From: Donghicola sp036139795
GTDB lineage: Bacteria; Pseudomonadota; Alphaproteobacteria; Rhodobacterales; Rhodobacteraceae
Assembly (NCBI GenBank): GCA_036139795.1
Contig: JAYZYX010000305.1
Coordinates: forward strand, 1-13,624
Direction of reading: 5' to 3'
DNA length: 13,624 bases
The position numbers and the translations under genes are program-made. This document shows, in pieces, positions 6,335 through 13,246 of the stretch (the stretch's first letter is position 1; every line of letters begins with the position of its first letter). The notes beneath the pieces were generated by a model. It searched no databases, was not told the DNA's origin, and was given only the letters and a program-made list of their open reading frames with translations.

Positions 6335-8242
6335 TCAGCCCTTCAAACGTGCGACGATTTCTTTGATCTCGGCAATCTGGATTGGCTTTATCAGAACACC
6401 ATCCATTCCTGCCGACATGCAATCCCGATGGGATTTCGGGTCCGCATGGGCCGTGACCCCGATTATCGGCAGTTCCGGACCATGTAGCGCTCGATAGCGT
6501 CGCGTTGCTTCCAGACCGTCCATTTCGGGCATACTCACATCCATGAACACCGCGTCAAAGCTGTTGGTGTTCATGGCGCTCAGGGCTTCTTTGCCGTCCC
6601 GCGCAAAACTGACATCACAGTCCTGCCGGTCCAGTGTCATCCCCAGAACCTGCCGGTTGGTCGCGTTGTCGTCCACCACCAGAACCTTGGGCGTCGTCAC
6701 GACAGGACGCACGGGCGCTTGCGCGCGGCCGTCGTGCAGCATTTCGGCAAGGGTCAGGGACAGGCGCACCGTCATGACCGAGCCTACGCCGATCACCGAT
6801 TTCGCCTCCAGGCGGCCATCCATCAACGCCACAGCCTTGGCAACGATCGCCAAACCAAGCCCCGCGCCATCAAACGCGCGGCTATAGCTATGCTCGCCGA
6901 TCTCGAACTCTGCGGTCAATCTCTCCAGATCGTCGCTGTCAAAACCCGCGCCAGTGTCGCTGACACGGATCAACACCTCAACGCGGCGGGCCGATCTTTG
7001 TTCCATCTCGATGTTCAGACCAATACGGCCATCGTGGGTGAACTTCACCGCGTTATCTATCAGATTATAAACGATATCCCGCAGAAGGGCAGGATCACAG
7101 AACACCCGCCGATAGGACGGCCCCAAAAGGTGCAAATCGATCGCATTGCCCCTATCATAGGCATCTTCTTCAAAATGTTGCACAAGGTCCTGCGCGAACT
7201 GATCCAGTCGCATCGCGGCGGGGCGCGGCGCAAAATCCTGCACATCAAGGCGCGTGTATTCCAGAATACGCTCGACCTGCGCCAGAACCTGATCGCCAGA
7301 GCGTTGCGCCAGCGAGACCAATTCATCCGCAACCGAATTCTTCGTGACCTCATCGTTAAGCAATTGCAATGCCGCGAGTGTGCCGTTCAGGGGGGTGCGC
7401 AACTCGTGGCTCATAACACTCAGGAAACGGTGCGTGGCCTCTGCCTTGGCAGTGACAACCTCACGGCGGCGGTTGGCCTCTTCGGCAAGCTTCAAGGCGC
7501 GTTCTAAGGCACGTCTTTCCGTGATGTCACGGAAGACCAGCACTGCGATTTTACCGTCGACGGTCTCGGTTAGGGCCGCCGATATCTCGACCTCCAGTCG
7601 CTGGCCATCGCCTTTTGAGATGGTGCGGTCATAGTAGCCGCCGCCGGCGTCTGTATCTGCCAGCGCCCGCGTCAAATGAGCAGCGCAAGCGCCTTGGCCG
7701 CCGAAGATCGCGGCAAGGCTGGCGTCGATCCCAACCATCGCGTTCAGTGCGGCGTTGCGCACCAGAACCTGCCCGTTCAAGTCACAGACCAGAACGCCTT
7801 CGGCTATCGTATTGAAAATACGTCCAAAGACCTTTTCGTCCCGCGACGCCTCTGCCACATGCTGGTTTTGTGCATTGATTTTGTCAGTCAAACGGCGGAA
7901 GCGATGGACGATCTTATCCGCGTCGATCCGAATGACTGCCAAGGGCAAATAGCCTTCCAAGCGGACCGCCGAGATCGTCGCCTTGACCCCTGCGATCACA
8001 CCTTCAGGCGTTTCATACTGCAAGCGTCGGGGCACCGCCTGACTGCTGCGCATTGCAAAATGCACGGCGGCAGTGTTGGCCTCGGATGAAAGCGCCGCTG
8101 CCAAACCTTGATCAAGAAACGACTGGGCCTTGGTGTTGGAATAGATCAATCCGCCGTCCATTGTGACAACGATCACCGGCGAAGGATCCCCTTTCAGAAA
8201 GGCGGAAACCAGATCTGCGGGAACACTACTAGGGCTGCGCAT
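6335..8242 (-). CDS. Cytosolic PAS-containing hybrid sensor histidine kinase
   Basis: A 635-residue hybrid kinase with no membrane segments. In order: a PAS-like N-terminal region (about 15-110, VIVVTMDGGLIYSN), a short coiled segment, a second PAS domain (about 138-245, FNTIAEGVLVCDLNGQVLVR ending VFRDITERR), a HisKA dimerisation domain with phospho-acceptor His279 in SHELRTP, a HATPase with N-box Asn397 (NLIDNAVKFT), G1 DTGAGF (429-434) and G2 GAGLGLAI (459-466), and a C-terminal receiver with Asp524/525, phospho-acceptor Asp568 (FMDVSMPEMDG), Thr597 and Lys619. All catalytic residues are present. ATG 8242 is preferred (GGGAG four bases upstream); it overlaps the end of the MetOD1 gene by 14 bases, so the two are translationally coupled. 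No Hpt or HTH output is fused, so phosphate must pass to a partner elsewhere. Confidence 0.95.
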   Translation of the reverse strand: MRSPSSVPADLVSAFLKGDPSPVIVVTMDGGLIYSNTKAQSFLDQGLAAALSSEANTAAVHFAMRSSQAVPRRLQYETPEGVIAGVKATISAVRLEGYLPLAVIRIDADKIVHRFRRLTDKINAQNQHVAEASRDEKVFGRIFNTIAEGVLVCDLNGQVLVRNAALNAMVGIDASLAAIFGGQGACAAHLTRALADTDAGGGYYDRTISKGDGQRLEVEISAALTETVDGKIAVLVFRDITERRALERALKLAEEANRRREVVTAKAEATHRFLSVMSHELRTPLNGTLAALQLLNDEVTKNSVADELVSLAQRSGDQVLAQVERILEYTRLDVQDFAPRPAAMRLDQFAQDLVQHFEEDAYDRGNAIDLHLLGPSYRRVFCDPALLRDIVYNLIDNAVKFTHDGRIGLNIEMEQRSARRVEVLIRVSDTGAGFDSDDLERLTAEFEIGEHSYSRAFDGAGLGLAIVAKAVALMDGRLEAKSVIGVGSVMTVRLSLTLAEMLHDGRAQAPVRPVVTTPKVLVVDDNATNRQVLGMTLDRQDCDVSFARDGKEALSAMNTNSFDAVFMDVSMPEMDGLEATRRYRALHGPELPIIGVTAHADPKSHRDCMSAGMDGVLIKPIQIAEIKEIVARLKG

Positions 8243-8717
8243 AGTACTCCCGTCCATGGCCTTCGGCATCCTTTGCAAAATGGACAGTCACCCGGCACAT
8301 TCCATCACCGGCGGCGATCGTCTTTTCCAGATCGACACGGGCATAACCGTTGGCTTCGGCAGCGATGAACCCGAAAACGTTGGACGTCATCATGCAAAGC
8401 GATTGACGTCCCGCGACACGGTCCCCGAAGGGGCAGGCGCCATTGCAAAAGGTGACGCTTTGGGCACTTTGGTTTTCGATCCGAAAGGTTCCCCCGATGC
8501 GATCCTTCAAATCCACCAAGAGATCGGGAACGTCAGGGCATGTAATCGGGTCCGTCCGTTCACTTTGATATGCGTTCCAGATCCTTTCGCCCATCAATGC
8601 GCCGACAACAGCGAAATAGCCCTCTGCCTCATCCAACCCGACGACATCTTCAAGTGCACCAGAGATGTCCCTCAGCATATCGCGAAAGAAGATATCTCGT
8701 GCTTGCTCTGTTGCCAT
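8229..8717 (-). CDS. MetOD1 (methanogen output domain 1) protein
   Basis: A 162-residue soluble protein. From memory of the family, the core CNGACPFGDRVAGRQSLCMM, then TSNVFGFIAAEANGYARV and GDGMCRV matches the 'methanogen output domain 1' proteins found beside histidine kinases in many Rhodobacterales. Cysteines lie at 60, 91, 95, 108 and 141; the last four are in the conserved core and could form a metal- or redox-sensitive site (inference). The N-terminal ~55 residues are helical. ATG 8717 is chosen because AAGGAG precedes it with six bases of spacing; a longer frame to 8783 has no such RBS. The stop codon lies inside the start of the hybrid kinase gene, which implies matched production of the two proteins, with this one as the likely signal-sensing or regulatory partner. 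Confidence 0.8.
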   Translation of the reverse strand: MATEQARDIFFRDMLRDISGALEDVVGLDEAEGYFAVVGALMGERIWNAYQSERTDPITCPDVPDLLVDLKDRIGGTFRIENQSAQSVTFCNGACPFGDRVAGRQSLCMMTSNVFGFIAAEANGYARVDLEKTIAAGDGMCRVTVHFAKDAEGHGREYYAQP

Positions 8718-8957
8718 CGAAGGCTCCTTGCGCACCCGCGCCTGTTGTTGACCAGGGAAACAATTCGCAATCGAACAAAACACTGCTGCCTGCAGTCCTA
8801 ACGGCCATCTGTCACGGCCTCAGGCAGGCGACCGTGTGCAAAGCGGCACCCCGCTAGTGGAAAAGGGTCTGCGCGAGCGGCCGTTAAATCGTACAATTTA
8901 TTAACGCGCAAAACACGGTGCGAGTTTCACCGCAAAGCGCGAGAAATTATAGGAATT

Positions 8958-8988
8958 TTGATAAGAACCACCCTCTTTTGGCTATATC
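8958..8988 (+). promoter_or_regulatory. Promoter-like pair pointing into the gap
   Basis: TTGATA (8958-8963) is followed after 17-19 bases by overlapping -10-like boxes in GCTATATC (8981-8988). On the plus strand no gene follows before the hairpin at 9140-9160, so if active it would make a short non-coding RNA of roughly 160 bases. Weak evidence, from box similarity only. Confidence 0.25.
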
Positions 8989-9139
8989 GATGCGGGGCTG
9001 GTGACCCAATCGCGGCATTCCAGACCGTGTGACAGCAAGAAACGCGCTCGTCCCTCATAGAAAGGACAAGGCGATATGCGTCAAAGACCCATCGCAACCG
9101 TCTGATTTCACGCCCATTCGACAACAGGCAACTGCTAAA

Positions 9140-9160
9140 GAAAAAGGCCCGCCCTTTTTC
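9140..9160 (-). terminator. Intrinsic terminator after the phasin-like gene
   Basis: GAAAAAGG (9140-9147) and CCTTTTTC (9153-9160) form a perfect 8-pair stem around CCCGC. Read on the minus strand, the stem is followed by a U-rich tail (its 3' arm is CCTTTTTC, then TTTAG), 65 bases after the stop of the phasin-like gene. The stem is also U-flanked on the plus strand, so it may stop transcription from both sides. Confidence 0.65.
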
Positions 9161-9224
9161 CAAGAGCAGGCCAAATGCACATCCATAAGCGTTTTTCAAA
9201 GCGCCTCGAAACGCAACACTATCC

Positions 9225-9560
9225 TTAGCGGCGGCGGGTGCCGCTTCGCGACTTGGCGGGTGTGCCGCTTAGGCGTTTCGCGTTGCTTTCTACCGTTTTC
9301 TTGATCGGAGACAGCCCCTCGGTCGTTGCCGCCGCCCAACCTTTATTCTCGGCCAATGCCCATGCAGATTTCTCGGCTCCGCGCATGAAGGCAGACGGTT
9401 TCTCCATCACCATCCGGGTCGCCTCACCAGGGGTCATGGTGCCAAGGCTCATTTGCAGCACACGCATCTGCATGACCGATGCGGCAGAGACCGACACCTC
9501 ATAAAAGGCCATTGCAGCTGACTGCCATTGTAACGCTGTGTGAAATATTGGGCCGAACAT
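9225..9560 (-). CDS. Phasin-like protein (polyhydroxyalkanoate granule-associated type)
   Basis: A 111-residue soluble helical protein: a long amphipathic helix in the first 40 residues (ALQWQSAAMAFYEVSVSAAS), a TMTPGEATRMVMEKPSAF turn, a second helix and a very basic tail ending RSGTRRR. Length, Ala/Met-rich helices and the PGEAxRMVxEK segment resemble a family of short alphaproteobacterial phasin-like proteins, some of which databases label 'antifreeze protein'. ATG 9560 is chosen because AAGGAGG lies eight bases upstream; a longer frame to 9677 runs through the promoter. The strongest support is regulatory: a CTGC-N3-GCAG site, the motif known for the PHA repressor PhaR in Paracoccus and Rhodobacter, overlaps its probable transcription start. 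It would coat PHB granules; the basic tail could also bind DNA. Identity is likely but not certain. Confidence 0.72.
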   Translation of the reverse strand: MFGPIFHTALQWQSAAMAFYEVSVSAASVMQMRVLQMSLGTMTPGEATRMVMEKPSAFMRGAEKSAWALAENKGWAAATTEGLSPIKKTVESNAKRLSGTPAKSRSGTRRR

Positions 9561-9583
9561 AAAAAGAGCCTCCTTGAGACTTT

Positions 9584-9597
9584 GCTGCACCGCAGCA
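9584..9597 (-). promoter_or_regulatory. PhaR-type operator
   Basis: TGCTGC and GCAGCA arms around ACC contain an exact CTGC-N3-GCAG (9585-9595). This is the recognition pattern described for PhaR, the repressor of phasin and PHA genes in Paracoccus and Rhodobacter. It lies directly downstream of the -10 box and upstream of the RBS (9568-9575), the position expected for a repressor. Confidence 0.6.
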
Positions 9598-9598
9598 T

Positions 9599-9627
9599 AA
9601 TCTAGTGTGTCCTTATCTCCAAAGCAA
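9599..9627 (-). promoter_or_regulatory. Promoter of the phasin-like gene
   Basis: On the minus strand TTGCTT (9627-9622) and TAGATT (9604-9599) are separated by exactly 17 bases, giving a predicted start around 9592 within the PhaR-type operator. The boxes match the sigma-70 consensus at three and four of six positions; the spacing and the operator position support it. Confidence 0.45.
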
Positions 9628-9769
9628 ATATTTCCCACGCAAAAGACTGTGACTGTGTCTTCGTTTGTGTGGCGCATTTACCGCCCCGCGAAATGGGGCC
9701 GTTCACTGCATCAGGCACGCCGAAAATTGTTAAGGATTCCTCGTCTTATCAGGCGGTGCCGATTGCGAC

Positions 9770-9786
9770 ACACTTTGACAAAGTGT
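9770..9786. promoter_or_regulatory. Operator-like palindrome before the LysM gene
   Basis: ACACTTTGACAAAGTGT is a perfect palindrome of two 8-base arms around one base, and the symmetry continues outward as GACA/TGTC with a one-base offset. It contains a TTGACA -35 match (9775-9780), though no good -10 follows at 17 bases. It ends 28 bases before the start codon at 9815. Probably a binding site for a dimeric regulator; the regulator is not identified. Confidence 0.45.
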
Positions 9787-9814
9787 TGTCACCAGTCAAA
9801 GCGGAAGAGGGCCC

Positions 9815-10303
9815 ATGCATCCCACAATCAACATCCAGCAACCGCAACCCTATGATCTGGTGGCCCGCACGATCCTGATAGCGGGCAGCGCCGCAGCTTT
9901 CGAAGGAACACTGACCGCGACACTAACCGACGGTCACGACGAGGTTCGCAGCTTTTTGCAAGTCGGCTCGATGGGGATCAAGCAGTTTCAGGGCCAGATC
10001 GAGGTGCCAACCCATGCCGCCTTCAAGCTACCAAGGCTGTTCCTGACGCTTGCCGATGATACAGCCAACGAAAACGGCCCCTCGGTCACTTTTCCGATCC
10101 TTTTCGGTCCGTTGATTTTGCCAAATTATTCAGGCTGGCACCCCTATGTGGTGAATGCAGGCGATACTTTGATCAAGATCGCCCGCGATCAATATGGCAC
10201 CGATGACTATGGGCCGATATTTGCCGCCAATCAGGACGTACTGGCCAGCCCAAACCTGATCAAAGTGGGTCAGCTGCTGCGCATTCCGCGCAATGACATA
10301 TGA
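9815..10303 (+). CDS. Gmad2 immunoglobulin-like plus LysM domain protein
   Basis: A 162-residue protein with two domains. Residues ~10-100 are beta-rich (YDLVARTILIAGSAAAFEGT, then LTATLTDG) and match the pattern of the Gmad2 immunoglobulin-like domain. Residues 111-157 (YVVNAGDTLIKIARDQYG through VGQLLRIP) are a standard LysM peptidoglycan/chitin-binding repeat. GGAAGAGGG lies a few bases before the ATG. There is no signal peptide or lipobox, although both domains normally act outside the cytoplasm, so export by another route, a mis-set start, or a cytoplasmic role must be considered; no good upstream start encoding a signal sequence is seen. It is transcribed divergently from the phasin-like gene and ends 24 bases from the convergent DUF6544-like gene. 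Confidence 0.82.
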   Translation: MHPTINIQQPQPYDLVARTILIAGSAAAFEGTLTATLTDGHDEVRSFLQVGSMGIKQFQGQIEVPTHAAFKLPRLFLTLADDTANENGPSVTFPILFGPLILPNYSGWHPYVVNAGDTLIKIARDQYGTDDYGPIFAANQDVLASPNLIKVGQLLRIPRNDI

Positions 10304-10327
10304 CCCGACTGCCATGCTAGACCCGGC

Positions 10328-11164
10328 TTATTCAAAGCTGATGTCAGTAATCTCACCATCCCAGAAGGGATATAGCTGCCCTCCTGCGGCGCGTGAGATT
10401 GTGAAACGGTGCGGGATGCGCTGTCCTTGCACCATCTGGTAATCGCCCCGCGCTACATGCTCGCCCGAGCCATGATAGGGCAGGGTCAGGTCTCCGTCCT
10501 CTTCGGCCATCATGGCAACCATCGCACCCGACGGATCAAATTCCGCAACCATACTAGCCTCTTCCCCATTGGCGCGGACTATGGCCCGTGCGTGGGTCGC
10601 ATCGATCGCCTGCCATGTGACAGGGCCACCAGGCAAAAGGGCGGCGGGATATAGGGCACTTTCCAGCAACCATCGGCGCAGGGAAATCCGGTTCAGCAAA
10701 GGCGTCTCACGCTCGTCAACCACAGTCAAAGCTGACAAGATCCGCGCCTTCATCACCATTTTACCTTCGGCGAAATAATCATAGGCCCGCGCCCAACCGA
10801 AGCCAAAGATCGGAGTGGTGGCCGAGAACATCAATGCAGGGGCCGTTGTTGCGATCACTTGCTCTGCTGTCGTGGGTCCAAAGCTATCTGTCCCCGGACG
10901 GCGGAACTGCCCCTTGGCACTTAGCCGCACCAAGCGGTCCTGAGGAACGCCTTCGGGGAAAACATACTCAAAATACCGCTGCACCGGTTCCGGCAAAGCC
11001 GAATTCTGAAAGACAGGAACGGGCGCTTTGGCAGCCAACGCGGCCACCGCTTGCTGGTTGCCTGCAATCTCGGCCTCGGTCCGGCGGCTTTCAACACCGA
11101 CCCACAGCGCAACACCCAAACCTGCCACAGCCACACTTGCGGCCAACGTCTTGAACAAAGCCAT
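10328..11164 (-). CDS. DUF6544-like membrane-anchored protein
   Basis: A 278-residue protein with one N-terminal hydrophobic helix (about residues 7-24, LAASVAVAGLGVALWVGV) followed by a periplasmic-looking domain. The pattern LPEPVQRYFEYVFPEG near the start of the mature part, the mid-protein FGFGWARAYDYFAEGKM, and the ending QGQRIPHRFTI then YPFWDGEITDI resemble the DUF6544/DUF6920 family of unknown function, as far as I recall it. ATG 11164 is chosen because GGAG lies seven bases upstream; a longer frame to 11317 runs through the operator region. It is divergent from the TetR gene with two operator-like repeats between them, so it is probably the repressed target of that regulator. Likely induced by a small molecule; no enzymatic motif is visible. 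Confidence 0.72.
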   Translation of the reverse strand: MALFKTLAASVAVAGLGVALWVGVESRRTEAEIAGNQQAVAALAAKAPVPVFQNSALPEPVQRYFEYVFPEGVPQDRLVRLSAKGQFRRPGTDSFGPTTAEQVIATTAPALMFSATTPIFGFGWARAYDYFAEGKMVMKARILSALTVVDERETPLLNRISLRRWLLESALYPAALLPGGPVTWQAIDATHARAIVRANGEEASMVAEFDPSGAMVAMMAEEDGDLTLPYHGSGEHVARGDYQMVQGQRIPHRFTISRAAGGQLYPFWDGEITDISFE

Positions 11165-11233
11165 CACAATCTCCGTTTTCAAATCAAAGCCCGCTGGGGC
11201 GACACAACACACGGCTGAACGAATCTCCATGCC

Positions 11234-11247
11234 GTACACATATGTAC
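11234..11247. promoter_or_regulatory. TetR operator candidate, site 1
   Basis: GTACA-CATA-TGTAC, a perfect inverted repeat with a four-base spacer, in the shared promoter region of the divergent DUF6544-like and TetR genes. It has the same arms and spacing as site 2 at 11265, with centres 31 bases apart, about three helical turns. Confidence 0.6.
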
Positions 11248-11264
11248 ACCCCTTGCAGCCATGT

Positions 11265-11278
11265 GTACACCCATGTAC
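11265..11278. promoter_or_regulatory. TetR operator candidate, site 2
   Basis: GTACA-CCCA-TGTAC, the second copy of the inverted repeat, 26 bases before the TetR start codon. The pairing with site 1 suggests two repressor dimers on the same face of the DNA, controlling both divergent genes. Confidence 0.6.
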
Positions 11279-11304
11279 GATCAAACCTACAGACCGGAGG
11301 AACC

Positions 11305-11913
11305 ATGCCCAACGCATCCCTAGACGCCCGCCGCAAACGGATCGAAAATGCCGCCTTTGATTTGCTGCAAGAGAACGGATTTCGCAGCACCTCGATGCTG
11401 CAAATTGCCAAACGCGCTTCGGCCTCGAACCAGACGCTCTACGGGATGTACCCGAATAAACAGGCCCTCTTCCGCGACATCATCGAACGGAATGGCCAAG
11501 CGGTCCGCGAAATGCTGACACAACACATGGGCGACACCGCCGCACCACTGGAAACTTTGGAAAAACTGGGGCCGATCCTATTGGCCTATGTGGCAGGCGA
11601 CCGCGCCGTCGTCCTGAACCGCGCCGCTGTGGCTGACGCCGACGACACCGGCATTCTGGGCATCGCCATCGAAGACGTTGGACGCGGGATCGTCTTCCCG
11701 CTCATCGCGGGCCTCATGCAACACATCGCTGACACCGGACAGCTGCACTTTGATCTAGGCGCGCAAGAGGCGGCCCAGACCTACGTAAACCTTCTGTTCG
11801 GAGAGACTCAAATCCGCCAAGCCCGTGGCGCCGAAGCGCCGTTGACCAAAGACGAAGCCGCCATCAAAGCGGCCCGCGCCTTTGCTCTTTTCTGCCGCCT
11901 CTACGCAGCCTGA
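11305..11913 (+). CDS. TetR-family transcriptional regulator
   Basis: A 202-residue repressor. The N-terminal helix-turn-helix (about residues 10-56) reads KRIENAAFDLLQENGFRSTS, then MLQIAKRASASNQTLYGMYP and NKQALF, the classic TetR recognition helix followed by the YxxxxNKxxLF segment. The C-terminal part is the helical ligand-binding and dimerisation domain of the family's usual size. ATG 11305 has CGGAGG four bases upstream; a longer frame to 11242 runs into the operators. It is divergent from the DUF6544-like gene, with two GTACA-N4-TGTAC sites in between, so it very likely represses itself and that neighbour. Its stop is three bases from the convergent peroxidase stop. The inducer is unknown. 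Confidence 0.93.
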   Translation: MPNASLDARRKRIENAAFDLLQENGFRSTSMLQIAKRASASNQTLYGMYPNKQALFRDIIERNGQAVREMLTQHMGDTAAPLETLEKLGPILLAYVAGDRAVVLNRAAVADADDTGILGIAIEDVGRGIVFPLIAGLMQHIADTGQLHFDLGAQEAAQTYVNLLFGETQIRQARGAEAPLTKDEAAIKAARAFALFCRLYAA

Positions 11914-11916
11914 GGT

Positions 11917-13053
11917 CTACTCGGTCAAAAGATGCTCGTACCGCTGATCGGTCAGGGTCTTCATAAAGGCAACCAAAGCGTCGATCTCCCGATCCTTCAG
12001 CGCATCGCCTTCCATCAATTCGGTCACGGCCAAAGTATCAGGGAAGGGCGCAGGTCCGAAATTCTCACCCGTTTCGGGATTGATCTGCCGCGCCTCCGAG
12101 CGCGAATTGTGCCTGTTGTAAAACAGCACAACTGTCCGCAAATCCTCAAAAATCCCGTTGTGCATATAAGGCGCGGTCACCGCTACGTTGCGCAGGGTCG
12201 GCACCTTGAACTTACCCGCCTCGGCCATATTCCCGACTTGCGGATGCGCAGACAGCCCCTGATCGGCGGCATCTAGAGGGACACCATTCATCTCGCGCAA
12301 CGCATCATTCCGCGGCACGCCGATGTTAAAATACTGATAGTTGGTAAAGACCTCACCCTCGGTCGCGGCCAGAGGGTTCAACTGATGGCACAGATTGCAG
12401 TTGGTAAACTGCTGCGAGAAAAAAAGAGTCTCACCCAGCAATTCTTCACCTGTCAGCTCGGCTTCTCCGCGCAAATAGCGGTCATACTTGCTGTCAAACG
12501 GCTGGAACTGCGGCGTGCGTTCGAAACTGGCCAATGCAGCAGTCATCGCATCATAGCCACGCTCTGCATCCTCCAGAACACTCGGCCCGAACAATGCCTC
12601 GAATGCCGCGATGTAGTCGGCATTCTCTTTCAGCCGCCCGACAACGGCGGCCTTGTCCGTCATCCCCATTTCAATAGGGTTCAAAGGCGGCCCACCCGCT
12701 TGATCTTCCAGCGTCGAGGCCCGGCCTTCCCAGAACTGGCCACCGTGCCAACGGCCATCCTTGTCTTTACCAAACTCAGGCGTCAGCGCCGCATAGGTCA
12801 AAGTCGGCGCATTCCGGTCGCCGATCGATGCGCCATCATCCCCGATTGAGGCCATCCCCCGAGGGTCCGCAAACCCGTTTTCGGGCACATGGCAACTGGC
12901 ACAGGCCTGCGTGCGATTGGCCGACAGGTTCGTGTCAAAAAACAGCGCCTCACCCAATCCTTCCAGACTGTCCAAGGACGATTGCGCCCCACCCGCGACC
13001 GGAGACACCAGCACGCATGCAGAAATAGCCAAAGCAAGATATTTGCGGATCAT
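11917..13053 (-). CDS. Periplasmic di-heme cytochrome c peroxidase family protein
   Basis: A 378-residue exported protein of the bacterial CcpA/MauG superfamily. A signal peptide (MIRKYLALAISACVLVSPVA, cleavage near GAQS) sends it to the periplasm. Two c-type heme sites are present: CASCH (Cys51, Cys54, His55) and CNLCH (Cys219, Cys222, His223). Family signatures GQFWEGRA (106-112) and KVPTLRNVAVTAPYMHNG (283-300) are clear. ATG 13053 is chosen with AAGGTG upstream; a longer frame to 13110 would hide the signal peptide. Such enzymes reduce hydrogen peroxide with electrons from cytochrome c, or in MauG-like members oxidise a protein substrate; sequence alone does not separate these, but there is no methylamine dehydrogenase gene here, so a peroxidase-type role is more likely. 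Confidence 0.92.
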   Translation of the reverse strand: MIRKYLALAISACVLVSPVAGGAQSSLDSLEGLGEALFFDTNLSANRTQACASCHVPENGFADPRGMASIGDDGASIGDRNAPTLTYAALTPEFGKDKDGRWHGGQFWEGRASTLEDQAGGPPLNPIEMGMTDKAAVVGRLKENADYIAAFEALFGPSVLEDAERGYDAMTAALASFERTPQFQPFDSKYDRYLRGEAELTGEELLGETLFFSQQFTNCNLCHQLNPLAATEGEVFTNYQYFNIGVPRNDALREMNGVPLDAADQGLSAHPQVGNMAEAGKFKVPTLRNVAVTAPYMHNGIFEDLRTVVLFYNRHNSRSEARQINPETGENFGPAPFPDTLAVTELMEGDALKDREIDALVAFMKTLTDQRYEHLLTE

Positions 13054-13246
13054 CAGGGCACCTTCTGTCCAACAGCCTCGCCCCGTTCCAATCACCAATG
13101 CAAACCGCATTCAAGGCCACAGCGTTCACATTTCGCTGCGTCCTAAAGACCCGCCCAGAATAGCACACCAGCCTAGAGGAAAATCACCCAGTGCTTCTTC
13201 ATGATCCAAATACTCAAAAGCGGCCGGCCCGCAAAACGCTCCTCGT

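Larger units (their letters stand above)
8718..9224. other. Gene-free stretch between the MetOD1-kinase operon and the phasin-like gene
   Basis: About 500 bases without a convincing gene; frames here lack RBS and family features. Visible elements are: a small hairpin AGCGG (8842-8846) / CCGCT (8851-8855); an inverted repeat CGTTAA (8882-8887) / TTAACG (8901-8906) in the presumed leader of the MetOD1 operon; a minus-strand TATAAT (8951-8946) that could be the -10 box of that operon, with no clear -35; a plus-strand promoter-like pair at 8958-8988; and the terminator at 9140-9160. Confidence 0.5.

Noticed and set aside
6719..7507. A 262-codon open frame on the plus strand opposite the hybrid kinase
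   Set aside because: It lies wholly antisense to a complete kinase gene with all catalytic motifs, its translation has no family features, and no RBS precedes it.
8783..8795. CTGC-N5-GCAG / CTGC-N2-GCAG near the MetOD1 gene
   Set aside because: Spacing does not fit the N3-4 of a PhaR-type site, so it is not called as an operator.
8927..9199. A 90-codon minus-strand frame in the gap
   Set aside because: It runs through the intrinsic terminator and the promoter-like boxes, and the residues show no domain or RBS.
13222..13229. GGCCGGCC palindrome
   Set aside because: An eight-base palindrome in GC-rich DNA; no supporting context.
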